Source of the DNA: Rahnella variigena
GTDB taxonomy: Bacteria > Pseudomonadota > Gammaproteobacteria > Enterobacterales > Enterobacteriaceae
Assembly (NCBI RefSeq): GCF_003610915.1
Contig: NZ_NSDJ01000002.1
Span: 678,736 to 742,735, forward strand
DNA: 64,000 nt
Reading direction: 5' to 3'
Position numbers and translations under genes: made by a program. Numbering within the stretch: position 1 is the first letter of the stretch; each line of letters opens with the position of its first letter. Shown in pieces: positions 34,021-43,627 of the stretch. The notes under the pieces are model-generated. The model saw only the letters and a list, made by a program, of their open reading frames with translations. It was not told the origin of the DNA and did no database searches.

Positions 34021-34608
34021 ATGGAAAAAGATGCTGGGATAAGTAATGAAGATGTTCTTAATCGAATCTGCCAAGCCTACGGATTTAGCCAGAAAATCCA
34101 GCTAGCCAGGCACTTCAACATTGCCGCAAGTTCGCTGCAAAACCGCTATACACGCGGCTCCATCTCCTATGACTTCTTAGTTCACTGCTCTCTCGAAACC
34201 GGAGCGGAGACACGCTGGTTGCTTACTGGGGAAGGACAAAGCTTAAGAAGTGGTTTAGATGCTTCAAATACTCAAAACTCTTCTTCAACATTTAAATTAT
34301 TCACTTTAAGTGAAGGAAAACTTAGTGAAGACGGTTCTTTGAACATCGATCACAAGCTTTTTGGTAAAGCTCTTACTCAACCTATCTGTGTTAAGTCTGA
34401 TGGAAAGACTCATATGGTTGAAAAAGATGCGTCTCTTTCTGATGGAACATGGTTGGTCGATATTGAAGGATCTATCAGCATCCGCGACTTGACGTTATTA
34501 CCGGCAAGGAGGCTTCACGTTGCTGGCGGCAAAGTCCCTTTTGAATGCGGCATTGATGAGATAAAAACGCTTGGTCGTGTGATAGGGATTTATGCAGAGG
34601 TAAATTGA
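34021..34608 (+). CDS. cI: Prophage repressor CI (186 type)
   Basis: A 195-residue repressor. The N-terminal HTH covers YGFSQKIQLARHFNIAASSL, followed by a linker and a C-terminal oligomerisation domain with VEKDASLSDGTWLVDIEG. This is the layout of 186 CI rather than the short P2 C repressor. No clear Ala-Gly autocleavage site is seen, in agreement with 186, where induction works through an antirepressor. The stop overlaps the int start (TGATG). Confidence 0.9.
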   Translation: MEKDAGISNEDVLNRICQAYGFSQKIQLARHFNIAASSLQNRYTRGSISYDFLVHCSLETGAETRWLLTGEGQSLRSGLDASNTQNSSSTFKLFTLSEGKLSEDGSLNIDHKLFGKALTQPICVKSDGKTHMVEKDASLSDGTWLVDIEGSISIRDLTLLPARRLHVAGGKVPFECGIDEIKTLGRVIGIYAEVN

Positions 34609-35600
34609 TGGCAGTCAGAAAACAGGCTGATGGATGGTGGCTGTGCGAGCTTTATCCGAACGGTGCAAAGGGTAAGCGTATACGCAAGAAATTCGCCACC
34701 AAAGGCGAAGCATTGGCCTTCGAGCAACACACCATTACCAAACCCTGGCAGGATGAAAAGGACGATAATCGCACTCTGATAGAAGTGCTGAAAATCTGGT
34801 ACTACGCCCATGGCCTTACGCTAAAAGATGCAGACAGACGTCTCGCCGTAATGACACACGCTTCTGTTTGCATGGGCGAACCACTTGCCAGGGAATTCGA
34901 TGCAAAGATGTTTTCCCGTTATCGGGAAAAGAGACTTTTAGGGGATTTTTCACGCGGCAACAGAGTGAAGAAGATCACCCCACAAACGATCAATCTTGAG
35001 CAGGCATATTTTAGAGCTGTTTTTAATGAGCTTATTCGCCTTGAAGAATGGAAAGGTGAAAACCCGATCAAGAATGTTCGGCCGTTCCGCACAGATGAAA
35101 GCGAAATGGCTTTTCTGACAAAAGAGCAGATAGAGCAGCTTTTGGCGGAATGCAGAAACGAAAGTAACGGCGACTTAGAATGTATTGTAAAACTATGCCT
35201 CTCAACGGGCGCACGCTGGTCGGAGGCTCAGGAACTCAACAGAAGCCAGGTGACGGAATATAAAGTCACATACACGAAGACTAAAGGGCGTAAGAATCGA
35301 ACCATACCGATCAGCAAAGACCTTTACGACTCGTTACCAGCAGTAAAAAGCGGGAGGCTATTTACAGACTGCTACCGCGAATTTCGCTCTGCCTTGCAAC
35401 GCACCGATATACAGCTACCAGCAGGTCAATCATCGCATGTGCTTCGTCACACGTTCGCTTCTCACTTCATGATGAAGGGGGGAAACATTCTCGTTTTGCA
35501 GCGTGTTTTAGGCCACACCGATATCAAAATGACAATGCGTTATGCCCACTTTGCACCTGAGCATCTTGAGGAAGCAGTGAGGCTAAACCCCCTGGCTTAA
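34608..35600 (+). CDS. int: Tyrosine integrase
   Basis: A 330-residue phage integrase of the P2 family. The catalytic residues are Arg203 (STGARWSE), His277-x-x-Arg280 (HVLRHTF), His303 (LGHTD) and the nucleophile Tyr312 (MRYAHF). The ATG at 34608 overlaps the cI stop codon; the TTG one codon earlier has no advantage. It lies directly beside the candidate attR core. Confidence 0.96.
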   Translation: MAVRKQADGWWLCELYPNGAKGKRIRKKFATKGEALAFEQHTITKPWQDEKDDNRTLIEVLKIWYYAHGLTLKDADRRLAVMTHASVCMGEPLAREFDAKMFSRYREKRLLGDFSRGNRVKKITPQTINLEQAYFRAVFNELIRLEEWKGENPIKNVRPFRTDESEMAFLTKEQIEQLLAECRNESNGDLECIVKLCLSTGARWSEAQELNRSQVTEYKVTYTKTKGRKNRTIPISKDLYDSLPAVKSGRLFTDCYREFRSALQRTDIQLPAGQSSHVLRHTFASHFMMKGGNILVLQRVLGHTDIKMTMRYAHFAPEHLEEAVRLNPLA

Positions 35601-35620
35601 ATGGCGATAAAATGGCGGTG
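35601..35620 (+). repeat. Candidate attR core
   Basis: ATGGCGATAAAATGGCGGTG begins immediately after the int stop codon and matches 688-707 in 19 of 20 positions. This is taken as the right boundary of the prophage. Confidence 0.5.
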
Positions 35621-35979
35621 CAAATGGTGCATACTGGCAATTTAAGGAAATGCGTGGCAGACAGCGTCAGTACTCACTTACATTCCTAACCAGTAAATAC
35701 GCTGGAAACAGGCTTCTACCCTGGTTTTTAGGGCTCATGTGATCCCTTTTCGTAACGTATGGCTTATAGCTTTTGCTACAGTACGCTGAAAAAGCCGCCA
35801 AAACGGCTAATGTGGAAAGATTACCTGATCACACCCAGTGAGTGCTTACTAACCTCACAGAGCCAACTACATCAGGAGCACTGTAGGAAACTTATCTATT
35901 TCTGCCGGATAACAGGCAAAGAAAAACGGCGTATCTTTTTAAGGATACGCCGTTGAATGTGATGATGAATGCTGTGAGG
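35621..35979. other. Gap between attR and repA
   Basis: No convincing gene. It contains the alternative 14-bp shared word TATGGCTTATAGCT (35758-35771) and the repA terminator. A 65-codon open frame at 35759-35956 overlaps the terminator and shows no protein-like features. Confidence 0.4.
35925..35954 (-). terminator. Terminator of repA
   Basis: AACGGCGTATC and GATACGCCGTT form an 11-bp perfect stem after the repA stop codon, followed on the minus strand by a T-run. This is a typical rho-independent terminator. Confidence 0.85.
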
Positions 35980-36966
35980 TCAGGCAGCCACTTTTTTGCT
36001 GCGGGAACTGACTTCTGCGAGGATCTCTTTCTGCTTGTTCTTTTCGCCAATCATTTTGTACCAACCTGAAAGCTTGCGAAGATCCGGTAAGGTAGCCTTT
36101 TCCTCAACATCGTAAGCACTTAATTTCTCACGATACTCTTCAAAGATGGCGATGCAGCGACGTGCCCACTCGCCTTCCAGAGCAGAACCGGCCACGGCAC
36201 GCGGACGTCGTGGTAAGCGCGGACGCAGCGGCTTGCTGGCTTCTGGTGCGGATTCATCCACGTAGGCAAACTTGATGGATACGACCGTTCTGCCCTGTTT
36301 TACCGGCTCCCAGACCACTGAAATATCCGTATTGGCATTGATCCGATTGATCGTCGGCTCAAGCAGCTTCTGGCGGAAGTCACGATAGTCCTCGTATTTG
36401 CCCGCCAAACCGGCCTTCTCGCGCATCCAGTTGAGATCAAGTGTCACTTCGATGGCTTTGCCACTGCGTCGCCCGTAGAGGTTCTTGGCTTTGATTAGCC
36501 AGCCATACAGGCGTACGGAGAACGGGGTATCCAGCTTCGCGATATTGGCGAAATTGAGTTTGGTAAAAGATTCTTTAAGTTCATACAGATACGGAGCCAC
36601 GTCCTGCCCGAATCTCAGTACGACTGCACTATGATCGTCACTGCTGACGTATTCCAGACGTGAAAACCAGGAAAGCTGCACGGTACGCACTTTGCCGGTT
36701 TTCACATCAGGCTTGTAGATGGTCACCGGCTTTTTCATCAGGCTTTCAGCTGCTTCGCGCAACTGGCGGTGGCTGCTTGTCGGGTTAACCCCGTAGATCC
36801 GCTGATAATCCTGAGGGAAAAGTCGATAAAGCGTATCCGGTTGCGGTTTCCTGCTATCAATTTGAGCCAGCGCCAGGTTAAGCAGGCGCATTTCATCCAG
36901 AGTAACGCTATAGGCGCCTTCAAGAAGATCGTTCCCCTGAACTACTGTGAGTTTATTCAGTTCCAT
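35980..36966 (-). CDS. repA: Replication initiator, Rep_3 (RepB) family
   Basis: A 328-residue initiator of the Rep_3 superfamily found in iteron-controlled theta plasmids. The N-terminal winged-helix domain includes VVQGNDLLEGAYSVTLDEMR and LLNLALAQID. The second contains FTKLNFANIAKLDTPFSVRL and YGWLIKAKNLYG. The basic linker near residue 245 (LRPRLPRRPRAV) precedes a poorly conserved tail. It would bind the iterons that lie directly upstream and open the origin. Its presence suggests the whole window belongs to a plasmid or chromid. Confidence 0.92.
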   Translation of the reverse strand: MELNKLTVVQGNDLLEGAYSVTLDEMRLLNLALAQIDSRKPQPDTLYRLFPQDYQRIYGVNPTSSHRQLREAAESLMKKPVTIYKPDVKTGKVRTVQLSWFSRLEYVSSDDHSAVVLRFGQDVAPYLYELKESFTKLNFANIAKLDTPFSVRLYGWLIKAKNLYGRRSGKAIEVTLDLNWMREKAGLAGKYEDYRDFRQKLLEPTINRINANTDISVVWEPVKQGRTVVSIKFAYVDESAPEASKPLRPRLPRRPRAVAGSALEGEWARRCIAIFEEYREKLSAYDVEEKATLPDLRKLSGWYKMIGEKNKQKEILAEVSSRSKKVAA

Positions 36967-38115
36967 GTAGCAGGATCCATAAGTGGAAAGTAGGTAAATT
37001 ATTCCACATAAAAAATGCTGTCGTAAAGTAAAAACAAGGCTTATTTAATGCCTATAAATCATTGCGTTAAGTAAGGATCGAAAAAATCCGATCAGGAAAA
37101 ATCTCCACATAAGCATTTCAGGCCCAGCAGGGATCCTTTTTTTAACATGCTGGATCGACAGTCTTTTTACAGGAAATCACTCCACATATCTTCTCAGGGA
37201 TCCTCAACGTTCATGCAGCACAGAACCTCCCCTTCCACTGGCCGATGATCAGATAATTCCTCCACATTAGAGGTGTGATAGCACGCTTAACCATCAATCT
37301 CTGCAATGTGATCCCCTTCTCACTTCGTTTTAAGGCTGTATTCGGGTCCCCAAATGGATCATCAGGAAAACTTTCCACATATGCCTGTGAGTGGGATCAG
37401 AAAATGTCTCCACATTAGCGACGCGACGGGCATTTGATCAGGAAATCTCTCCACATAGCCCCAGCGATCAGATCACAGAAAATCTTTCCACATAAACCGC
37501 TTTACGGGAACAGGAAATCTTTCCACTTATTGTAGGCACTTCTTTTTTCAACCTGGTGTTAGAAAGCTTAAACGACGTCCTGGATCAGGAAAAATCTCCA
37601 CATATCATCAAGTGACACCGTCACAATAAATCTAACTCATTGTTTTTCAATGAACCGAGTTCAATCTTGATCCAAAATACTCTTTTTGGGATCAGATAAT
37701 GTTTCCACATATAGGCTTTCAGGGATCAGGAAAAATCTCCACATAATGGCTTTATCCCCCCTGAATAGCCTTCTGTACCCTGCCAGCAGCCTTTCGGGGA
37801 GCCTATTTTGGTCTTTGTGACATCACGTGACGCTGTCACAGGAAATTCTTCCACATAACCCACTTTCCTCCTCGATCAGGAAAAGTCTCCACGTATTAGA
37901 AAAGGCAGTTATGGCAGTATGTTAGGGAGTTTGGGGCTATTTGGGCAGTGCGGGATCACACAGGAGGAAAGTATCCACAGAAAATTATTCCACCTTGGTA
38001 ATGGCTTGATCCCTAAAGAAATTATCCACATAAAAAGACTCTACATTGACCATGAAAAGGATCCACATCTAACATGAAGGATCTCCACCTCTGGCAGGAA
38101 ATGACTCCACAATAT
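36967..38115. repeat. oriV: Iteron array, replication origin
   Basis: About twenty degenerate repeats of the type GATCAGGAAA-N(4-6)-TCCACATA fill this non-coding stretch, all in the same orientation. Clear copies start near 37091, 37163, 37360, 37437, 37583, 37719, 37838 and 37875. Copies nearer parG (37950-38100) are more divergent. They are probable RepA binding sites that control initiation and copy number. A DnaA box is present at 38022-38030. Confidence 0.85.
38022..38030 (+). promoter_or_regulatory. DnaA box
   Basis: TTATCCACA is a perfect DnaA box at the parG-proximal end of the iteron array. It supports this end as the site of strand opening. Confidence 0.65.
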
Positions 38116-38338
38116 GTGTTTTAACTACATGATAATTAAAAGTAAAAGTGCTCCCTAAAGAGAAAGATCTAAACTTATAAAATAAACAAAACATTATTTG
38201 ATCTTGGGATCTGATAACAACGGAGAGAATACTTCAGGAAGGGATTGATTAGCGTTTAAGGCACATAAAGCAAAGGTTACAGGCTGGATGAAACCTGAAA
38301 CGGGCCTGTAAGACCCGATCCAGCCAGTGATCATATTC

Positions 38339-38548
38339 TTATGCGCGTTCGTTGTGGATGAGCCATGCTTCGATCAGTTCTGTCAGAACATCTTTCATTT
38401 CGCGATCCTGCAGGAAGCAGCTGGTTTTGAACCGGCGATGCAGTTCCTCATCGATATTCGTTTGTAATTTTTTCACCGATGCAGGTGGTTTAGCCACAGC
38501 GTCCAGTGCTGTAGTCAGTTGTCTGTGCTGGCCAAGTTTCATTTTCAT
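38339..38548 (-). CDS. parG: Partition protein ParG (ribbon-helix-helix)
   Basis: A 69-residue protein with a flexible basic N-tail and a C-terminal ribbon-helix-helix domain ([20 protein letters not shown] ... [14 protein letters not shown]). It matches the ParG pattern of plasmid TP228. ParG binds the centromere, represses the par operon and stimulates ParF ATPase through its N-tail. It overlaps parF by four bases. Confidence 0.85.
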   Translation of the reverse strand: MKMKLGQHRQLTTALDAVAKPPASVKKLQTNIDEELHRRFKTSCFLQDREMKDVLTELIEAWLIHNERA

Positions 38549-39171
38549 TTCAGCAACTCCTTGATTTCTTTGGTCATAATTTCAATTTCACCCTTCGCAT
38601 TTCCGTCCGTTGTATCGAAAACGGTGCCGCCGTCCATCATGGTTCGTATGTAAACCTGGCGTTGGGTCGTGCCGGTACGCAGTGCAGGAACACCCGTGTC
38701 GGCAATGGATTCTTTAAGTACTTCAAGCATTTTAGCGGATGCCACTTTTTTAGTGATCAGAAAGCGGGCAATTACCGGTTGCAGGTTTTCGCGGGCCTCT
38801 ACCACGGCCAAAATAGCGCCACAGGCGGCAAAATCTAAAGGTGACGGTGTCACGGGGATCAGGACTAAATCACTGACCATAACCGCTGCAGATGAAATTG
38901 CAGAAATGGCAGCTGCCCCATCGATCACTACGTAATCGTATTCTTTCAGTTGCTTGCGTACGGTATAAACTTCTTTTTCTGAAGCGGCTTCGGCCAGGTC
39001 AAACTGGCATTTGCTTTCGTCATACCAGTTGCTGATGCTTCCCTGTGGATCGGTATCAACCATCACCACTTTATGGCCTTGTCTTGCCAGACAGGTTGCG
39101 ATGTTTATTGATGTCGTGGTTTTCCCTACTCCGCCCTTCCCGTTAAGGAAGGAAATAATTTTCGCTGCCAT
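38545..39171 (-). CDS. parF: Partition ATPase ParF (ParA family, type Ib)
   Basis: A 208-residue ParA-type ATPase without an N-terminal HTH, hence type Ib. The deviant Walker A motif is [14 protein letters not shown], followed by [17 protein letters not shown] and [11 protein letters not shown]228 ParF is nearly the same length. It drives plasmid segregation with ParG. The promoter and probable centromere lie upstream in the repeat-rich region 39172-40659. Confidence 0.95.
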   Translation of the reverse strand: MAAKIISFLNGKGGVGKTTTSINIATCLARQGHKVVMVDTDPQGSISNWYDESKCQFDLAEAASEKEVYTVRKQLKEYDYVVIDGAAAISAISSAAVMVSDLVLIPVTPSPLDFAACGAILAVVEARENLQPVIARFLITKKVASAKMLEVLKESIADTGVPALRTGTTQRQVYIRTMMDGGTVFDTTDGNAKGEIEIMTKEIKELLK

Positions 39172-39542
39172 GACAACCTCTTAATGAAGCGTTCGGTAAA
39201 GATATCAGGATTCCAAAATCATAAGATTTTAGGATTCGTATAGTTTGTAATCTTAGGATTCTGAGATTTTCTAATCCATGAATCACAGGATTGGAGTGCT
39301 ACTATAAAGTTTGCAGCCTGGGATTTCAATATCTAAGGATTATCGAATTACAATATCCTATGATTACAGGATTCTGTGTGGTTGTTGAACTCGTCATTCG
39401 ATAATACGAGAATGGTAATTCGCATAAATCACAGGATTTTATGAGGTCAGGATTTAATGATTTTAGGATTACGAAATCTTCGGATTTTGCTTGAACCTGC
39501 TTGCAGTGTGTTTGCGTCAACCCTGCTATCCGGTGATTATTA

Positions 39543-39574
39543 AATCTCTGAATCTCTGAATCTCTGAATCTCTG
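39543..39574 (+). repeat. 8-bp tandem array AATCTCTG x4
   Basis: Four perfect copies of AATCTCTG plus a partial fifth (AATCTT). Confidence 0.95.
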
Positions 39575-39672
39575 AATCTTATGAGCTTGAGATTCAACTA
39601 TCCGGTTATCACCAGATGACAGGATACACAAGTTGAATCAAATGACTGGACATGACCGCATCAGGATATAAA

Positions 39673-39796
39673 ATCTCACCATCTCACCATCTCACCATCT
39701 CACCATCTCACCATCTCACCATCTCACCATCTCACCATCTCACCATCTCACCATCTCACCATCTCACCATCTCACCATCTCACCATCTCACCATCT
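39673..39796 (+). repeat. 8-bp tandem array ATCTCACC x15
   Basis: Fifteen perfect copies of ATCTCACC (39673-39792) followed by ATCT. Perfect identity suggests recent expansion or selection on the period. Confidence 0.95.
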
Positions 39797-40530
39797 TATA
39801 CTCCTGAGACAGCATCACGTGAGCTAGCGGATTTCAGGATTCCAGAAGCATCAGGATTCCAGGATTAATATTTAAAATAACCTGATCGGAACGCTGATAG
39901 CATACCCGGATTCTAGCCTCTCAGAATCACAAGATACTTAAATCTCATTCTGAGATGATCGAATCCTGTAATCTTAACATCCCGTATGAGTGTTTTTGTA
40001 GTAGCCAGATTGCGGATAGGATACCGGGATTTCATCATCCTGAGATTATATAAGAATGGGTGATTGCAGGATTATAGGATTATGCGTGTAACTTAAGATT
40101 ATGAGATTATATAATCATTCTAAGTATATCAATGATTTAATAATAGATCCCGACTCAATACAAAAGGATTGTAGAATCTCAGGATTATATTGGGATTCCA
40201 AGATTATAAGATTTCATGTCTGTATTTCATGATTATGAGATTCTATAGGCGAAGGTGAGGATTATATCATCCTGAGATTAAGAAGGGATTATAGGATGCT
40301 AGGATTCTTATCCTGTGATTCTGTGTGGTCAGGATGGGATTATGTAATCACAAGATAATAGGATGTAAGTAGCCGAAATCTCAAGATTCAGAGATTCTGT
40401 GATTGTAAAATCCTGGAATTTATATCTTATGATTTCAGGATGCAGGGAGTATCAGGATTCAAAGATTTTTGTCTGATTACAAGATGATGGGATTCAATGA
40501 TTTTTTGATTGTATGCTCTTAGAATTGTAA

Positions 40531-40642
40531 AATCACGCAATCACGCAATCACGCAATCACGCAATCACGCAATCACGCAATCACGCAATCACGCAATCAC
40601 GCAATCACGCAATCACGCAATCATGCAATCACACAATCACAT
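40531..40642 (+). repeat. 8-bp tandem array AATCACGC x11 plus variants
   Basis: Eleven perfect AATCACGC units (40531-40618), then AATCATGC, AATCACAC and AATCACAT. The array ends just before the 3' end of the MocR gene. Confidence 0.95.
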
Positions 40643-40659
40643 GATTATGGGATTAATAT

Positions 40660-42204
40660 TTACTGACTTACTTCTGGCCCGGTTGTACCAGCGGAAAGCA
40701 ACCGACGTCGCAGACACTCGATGATATGCCTGAATGCAGTTTCTATTTCTTCCTCAGGTACACAGCCATAACCGAGCAACAATCCGCGACGCGGAGTCGG
40801 GCGCAGATAGTAAGCTGAGAGAGGGCGGGTCAAGATATTTAATTGCTCAAGCTCTGCACTCAGCGCCACATCATCAATAGAATCCGGCAGCGAAAGGATC
40901 AGATGAAGTCCGGCATTGCTGTCTTCACACAGATATTCTGGTCCAAGTTCCTGTCCAATCATCCGTGTCAGCGCATTTCGGCGTTTACCATAAATCAGCC
41001 GCATTTTGCGAATGTGCGCGGCGTAATGTCCTTCGCGAATGAATTCCGCCAGCGTCAGTTGCGTGAGTCCATTTCCCCCGCGGTACAGTTCTGAGTGCGC
41101 AATTTTAAGGCGTGATGCCAGCGGGCGGGGCAGAACCATGTAACTGATGCGCATGGCGGGATACAGCGTCTTGCTGAATGTTCCGATGTAAATCACAGGC
41201 GCATCGCTGCTCAGTCCCTGCAGTGCCGGGATCGGACTGCCCGAGTAACGGAATTCACTGTCGTAGTCATCCTCCACAATCCAGCTGCCTTGCTCACTGG
41301 CCATTGCGAGAATTTTTTGGCGCCTTGCCAGACTCATCACCGAGCCGAGTGGATAATGATGTGACGGTGTCACGCATATCAGTTTCGGTACACGGCAATC
41401 CGGTGGTTTTTTAGACGGATTTTCAGGCGGATTGTCAGGTGGATCCATTCCGTTGTCGTCTACCTGAATCGGCTGAATATCTACGCCATTAATTGTCAGC
41501 ACATTACGAATTCCCCAGTAGCTCGGCTCTTCAATCCAGGCGGTGTCGCCCGGGTCGCAGAGCATTTTAGCCAGCAGATCCAGCGCCTGATGCGTTCCTG
41601 TGGTGATCAGGATCTGGTCAGCAGTGCAATCAACAGAACGTGCAACACGAAGATAATCCGCCAGTGCATGTTGCAGCTGCGGGCATCCGCCGTGGCGGGA
41701 ATAAGTCAGGAATTCCGGGTGCAGGCGGCGGCTCAGTCGGTTATGAATTTTGCGCCAGATTTCATGTGGAAATTTGGTCACGTCGGGTACGCCCGGCATG
41801 AACGCGCCCCATTGTTGCGAGGCAACGCCTGTGCGCGTCAGCAACCGGGTGCCTCGTTTGGAAAGCGCAACATGACTGCGAACTGGTGAAAAGTATCGGG
41901 CAGTTTTATCGGCAATTACACCGTCCTCGGGCAAATCAGATGTGACGAAAGTCCCACTTCCGGTACGGGTTTGAATATAACCCTCCGCCTGCAATTGGTC
42001 ATACGCAGCCAGCACCGTATTGCGCGAAATATCCAGTTCTTTTGCAAGATCACGCGAAGCCGGTAAACGGCTGCCTGGTGTGATACTGCCGTCGAAAATT
42101 GCCTGTTGTAACGCCTGATACACGCGCTTATTCAGCGTACCTGTAGACGTGTCGGAAAGGCCGGTCAGGCGTTGCGAAATGAGGTCAGAAAGCAGTGAAC
42201 GCAA
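40660..42204 (-). CDS. MocR/GabR-type PLP-dependent regulator
   Basis: A protein of about 514 residues with an N-terminal GntR winged helix (LNKRVYQALQQAIFDGSITP, LPASRDLAKELDISRNTVLA) and a C-terminal aminotransferase-like domain. The PLP lysine is in GTFSKTLYP. It resembles GabR, which activates GABA use and represses itself. It is divergent from gabT-gabD, its likely targets. I place the start at TTG 42204 because GAGG lies 8 bases upstream; another TTG at 42228 is possible. A Pro/Asp-rich insert (MDPPDNPPENPSKKPPDC) sits in the middle of the catalytic fold. Confidence 0.9.
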   Translation of the reverse strand: MRSLLSDLISQRLTGLSDTSTGTLNKRVYQALQQAIFDGSITPGSRLPASRDLAKELDISRNTVLAAYDQLQAEGYIQTRTGSGTFVTSDLPEDGVIADKTARYFSPVRSHVALSKRGTRLLTRTGVASQQWGAFMPGVPDVTKFPHEIWRKIHNRLSRRLHPEFLTYSRHGGCPQLQHALADYLRVARSVDCTADQILITTGTHQALDLLAKMLCDPGDTAWIEEPSYWGIRNVLTINGVDIQPIQVDDNGMDPPDNPPENPSKKPPDCRVPKLICVTPSHHYPLGSVMSLARRQKILAMASEQGSWIVEDDYDSEFRYSGSPIPALQGLSSDAPVIYIGTFSKTLYPAMRISYMVLPRPLASRLKIAHSELYRGGNGLTQLTLAEFIREGHYAAHIRKMRLIYGKRRNALTRMIGQELGPEYLCEDSNAGLHLILSLPDSIDDVALSAELEQLNILTRPLSAYYLRPTPRRGLLLGYGCVPEEEIETAFRHIIECLRRRLLSAGTTGPEVSQ

Positions 42205-42231
42205 AAGTGGTACCTCAAAATAATTCAAACT

Positions 42232-42250
42232 GGTTCTGGATTATAGAACC
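42232..42250. promoter_or_regulatory. Probable MocR/GabR operator
   Basis: GGTTCT and AGAACC form a 6-bp dyad with a 7-base spacer between the divergent regulator and gabT. It is close to the regulator start and may mediate autoregulation. Confidence 0.5.
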
Positions 42251-42350
42251 GCTGGCGCGATAAAACACAAGAACGGATTGCTATTTCGACAAATTGTTCA
42301 TCTTGCAACCGGCAATCTATAAAACATCAACCTTCATGCAGGAGCGAAAG

Positions 42351-43619
42351 ATGAGTCACAGTGAACTGGAAAAACGCCGTAAAGAAGCGACCCCAAGAGG
42401 TGTTGGCGTCATGTGTGATTTCTACGCGGCGAAGGCGGAAAACGCCACGCTGTGGGATGAGCAGGGACGGGAATACATCGATTTTACTGCCGGGATTGCT
42501 GTGCTGAACACCGGGCATCGTCACCCGAAAATTGTTGAAGCGATCCGCACACAGCTCGACCTTTTCACTCATACGGCCTATCAGATTGTCCCGTACGCCA
42601 GCTTTGTGAATCTGGCAGAGCGCATCAATGCGATTGCTCCGGTCAATGGTAAAGCTAAAACGACCTTTTTCAGCACAGGCGCGGAAGCGGTAGAAAACGC
42701 GGTGAAAATTGCACGCGCGGCAACTGGTCGTCCTGGCATTCTGACATTCTCCGGCGCTTTCCACGGACGCACGCTGCTAACCATGGCGCTGACCGGCAAA
42801 GTAGTACCTTATAAAGTCGGGTTCGGGCCTTTTCCTGCCTCCGTTTTCCATGCGCAATATCCGAATGCCGTGCATGGCGTTACCACTCAAATGGCACTCG
42901 ACAGCATCGAACGTATTTTCCGCAGTGATATTAGCCCTTCGCAAGTTGCAGCAATTATGTATGAGCCGGTTCAGGGCGAGGGCGGTTTCAATATTGCGCC
43001 GGAAGATTTCGTAAAAGGGCTGCGTGAAATCTGCGACCGCCACGGCATTGTAATGATTGCTGATGAAGTCCAGAGCGGTTTTGCCCGTACCGGCAAAATG
43101 TTTGCTTCGGATTATTATCCGGATGCTAAACCAGACATCGTCACGATGGCGAAAAGCCTCGGTGGCGGGATCCCGATATCCGGCGTAACGGGACGCGCAG
43201 AGCTGATGGATGCACCTGAGCCGGGAGGTCTGGGCGGAACTTACGCAGGTAATCCGCTGGCCGTGGCGTCAGCACTTGCTGTGCTCGACATCATCGAAGA
43301 AGAAAAATTGTGTGACCGCGCCAGCAGGTTAGGAGCGGAACTGGTGGAAGTGCTGGAAAAAGCCAAAACGACATGCCCGGCGCTGGTGGATGTCCGCGCA
43401 CGCGGGTCGATGGTCGCTGCCGAATTTAATGATCCCGCGACCGGCAAACCATCTGCTGAGCTGACTAAACAGTATCTTCGCAAAGCGCTGGATGCCGGTT
43501 TGCTGATGCTGAGCTGCGGCGTACACGGTAACGTGATCCGCTTCCTGTATCCGCTGACCATTCCTGACGCCCAGTTTAAAGACGCACTGGCGATTTTATC
43601 CCGCGTTCTGGCTGACTGA
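42351..43619 (+). CDS. gabT: 4-aminobutyrate aminotransferase
   Basis: A 422-residue class III PLP aminotransferase that converts GABA and 2-oxoglutarate to succinate semialdehyde and glutamate. Visible are STGAEAVENAVKIARAATGR, the ADEVQSGFARTGKMFA cofactor region and the PLP lysine Lys268 (MAKSLGGG), the same position as in E. coli GabT. The start follows AGGAG; a longer upstream frame is not supported. The gene is followed after eight bases by gabD. Confidence 0.95.
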   Translation: MSHSELEKRRKEATPRGVGVMCDFYAAKAENATLWDEQGREYIDFTAGIAVLNTGHRHPKIVEAIRTQLDLFTHTAYQIVPYASFVNLAERINAIAPVNGKAKTTFFSTGAEAVENAVKIARAATGRPGILTFSGAFHGRTLLTMALTGKVVPYKVGFGPFPASVFHAQYPNAVHGVTTQMALDSIERIFRSDISPSQVAAIMYEPVQGEGGFNIAPEDFVKGLREICDRHGIVMIADEVQSGFARTGKMFASDYYPDAKPDIVTMAKSLGGGIPISGVTGRAELMDAPEPGGLGGTYAGNPLAVASALAVLDIIEEEKLCDRASRLGAELVEVLEKAKTTCPALVDVRARGSMVAAEFNDPATGKPSAELTKQYLRKALDAGLLMLSCGVHGNVIRFLYPLTIPDAQFKDALAILSRVLAD

Positions 43620-43627
43620 GGCAACCT

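Larger units (their letters stand above)
688..35620. mobile_element. P2/186-like prophage, apparently complete
   Basis: All P2 structural, assembly, lysis, replication and control functions are present in canonical order: ogr, D, U, T, E/E', FII, FI, G, H, I, J, W, V, S, R, Rz1/Rz, endolysin, holin, X, L, M, N, O, P, Q, A, TraR-like, fil, cII, cox, cI and int. The borders are set from an imperfect 20-bp direct repeat next to int and beyond ogr. Phage genes appear intact; the one damaged gene is the TIR moron. Morons include a retron, a CBASS-like pair, a type VI effector cassette and a TIR gene. Phage 186 is the closer relative in the control region (CI, CII, Fil type). I infer that it may be inducible, but this was not tested. 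Confidence 0.93.
39172..40659. repeat. Repeat-rich non-coding region, putative centromere
   Basis: Almost 1.5 kb without a real gene. It is filled with dozens of GGATT/AATCC/GATT words spaced about 8-11 bp apart on both strands, and holds three tandem arrays of 8-bp units. In TP228 the ParG centromere (parH) lies at the same place upstream of parF and consists of 4-bp boxes with 4-bp spacers, an 8-bp period. I infer that this is an enlarged parH-type centromere. The short open frames here are products of the repeats. Confidence 0.7.

Noticed and set aside
35759..35956. 65-codon open frame between attR and repA
   Set aside because: It runs into the repA terminator hairpin and lacks a ribosome binding site.
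39326..39631. Open frame of 101 codons on the minus strand
   Set aside because: It runs through the repeat field (FRDSEIQRF repeats come from the AATCTCTG array) and has no gene-like features.
39673..40642. Tandem arrays as a CRISPR locus
   Set aside because: Units are 8 bp and directly adjacent, with no unique spacers and no cas genes.
40509..40724. Open frame of 71 codons with repeated RNHAITQS
   Set aside because: It is a translation of the AATCACGC array, with no start signal or family.
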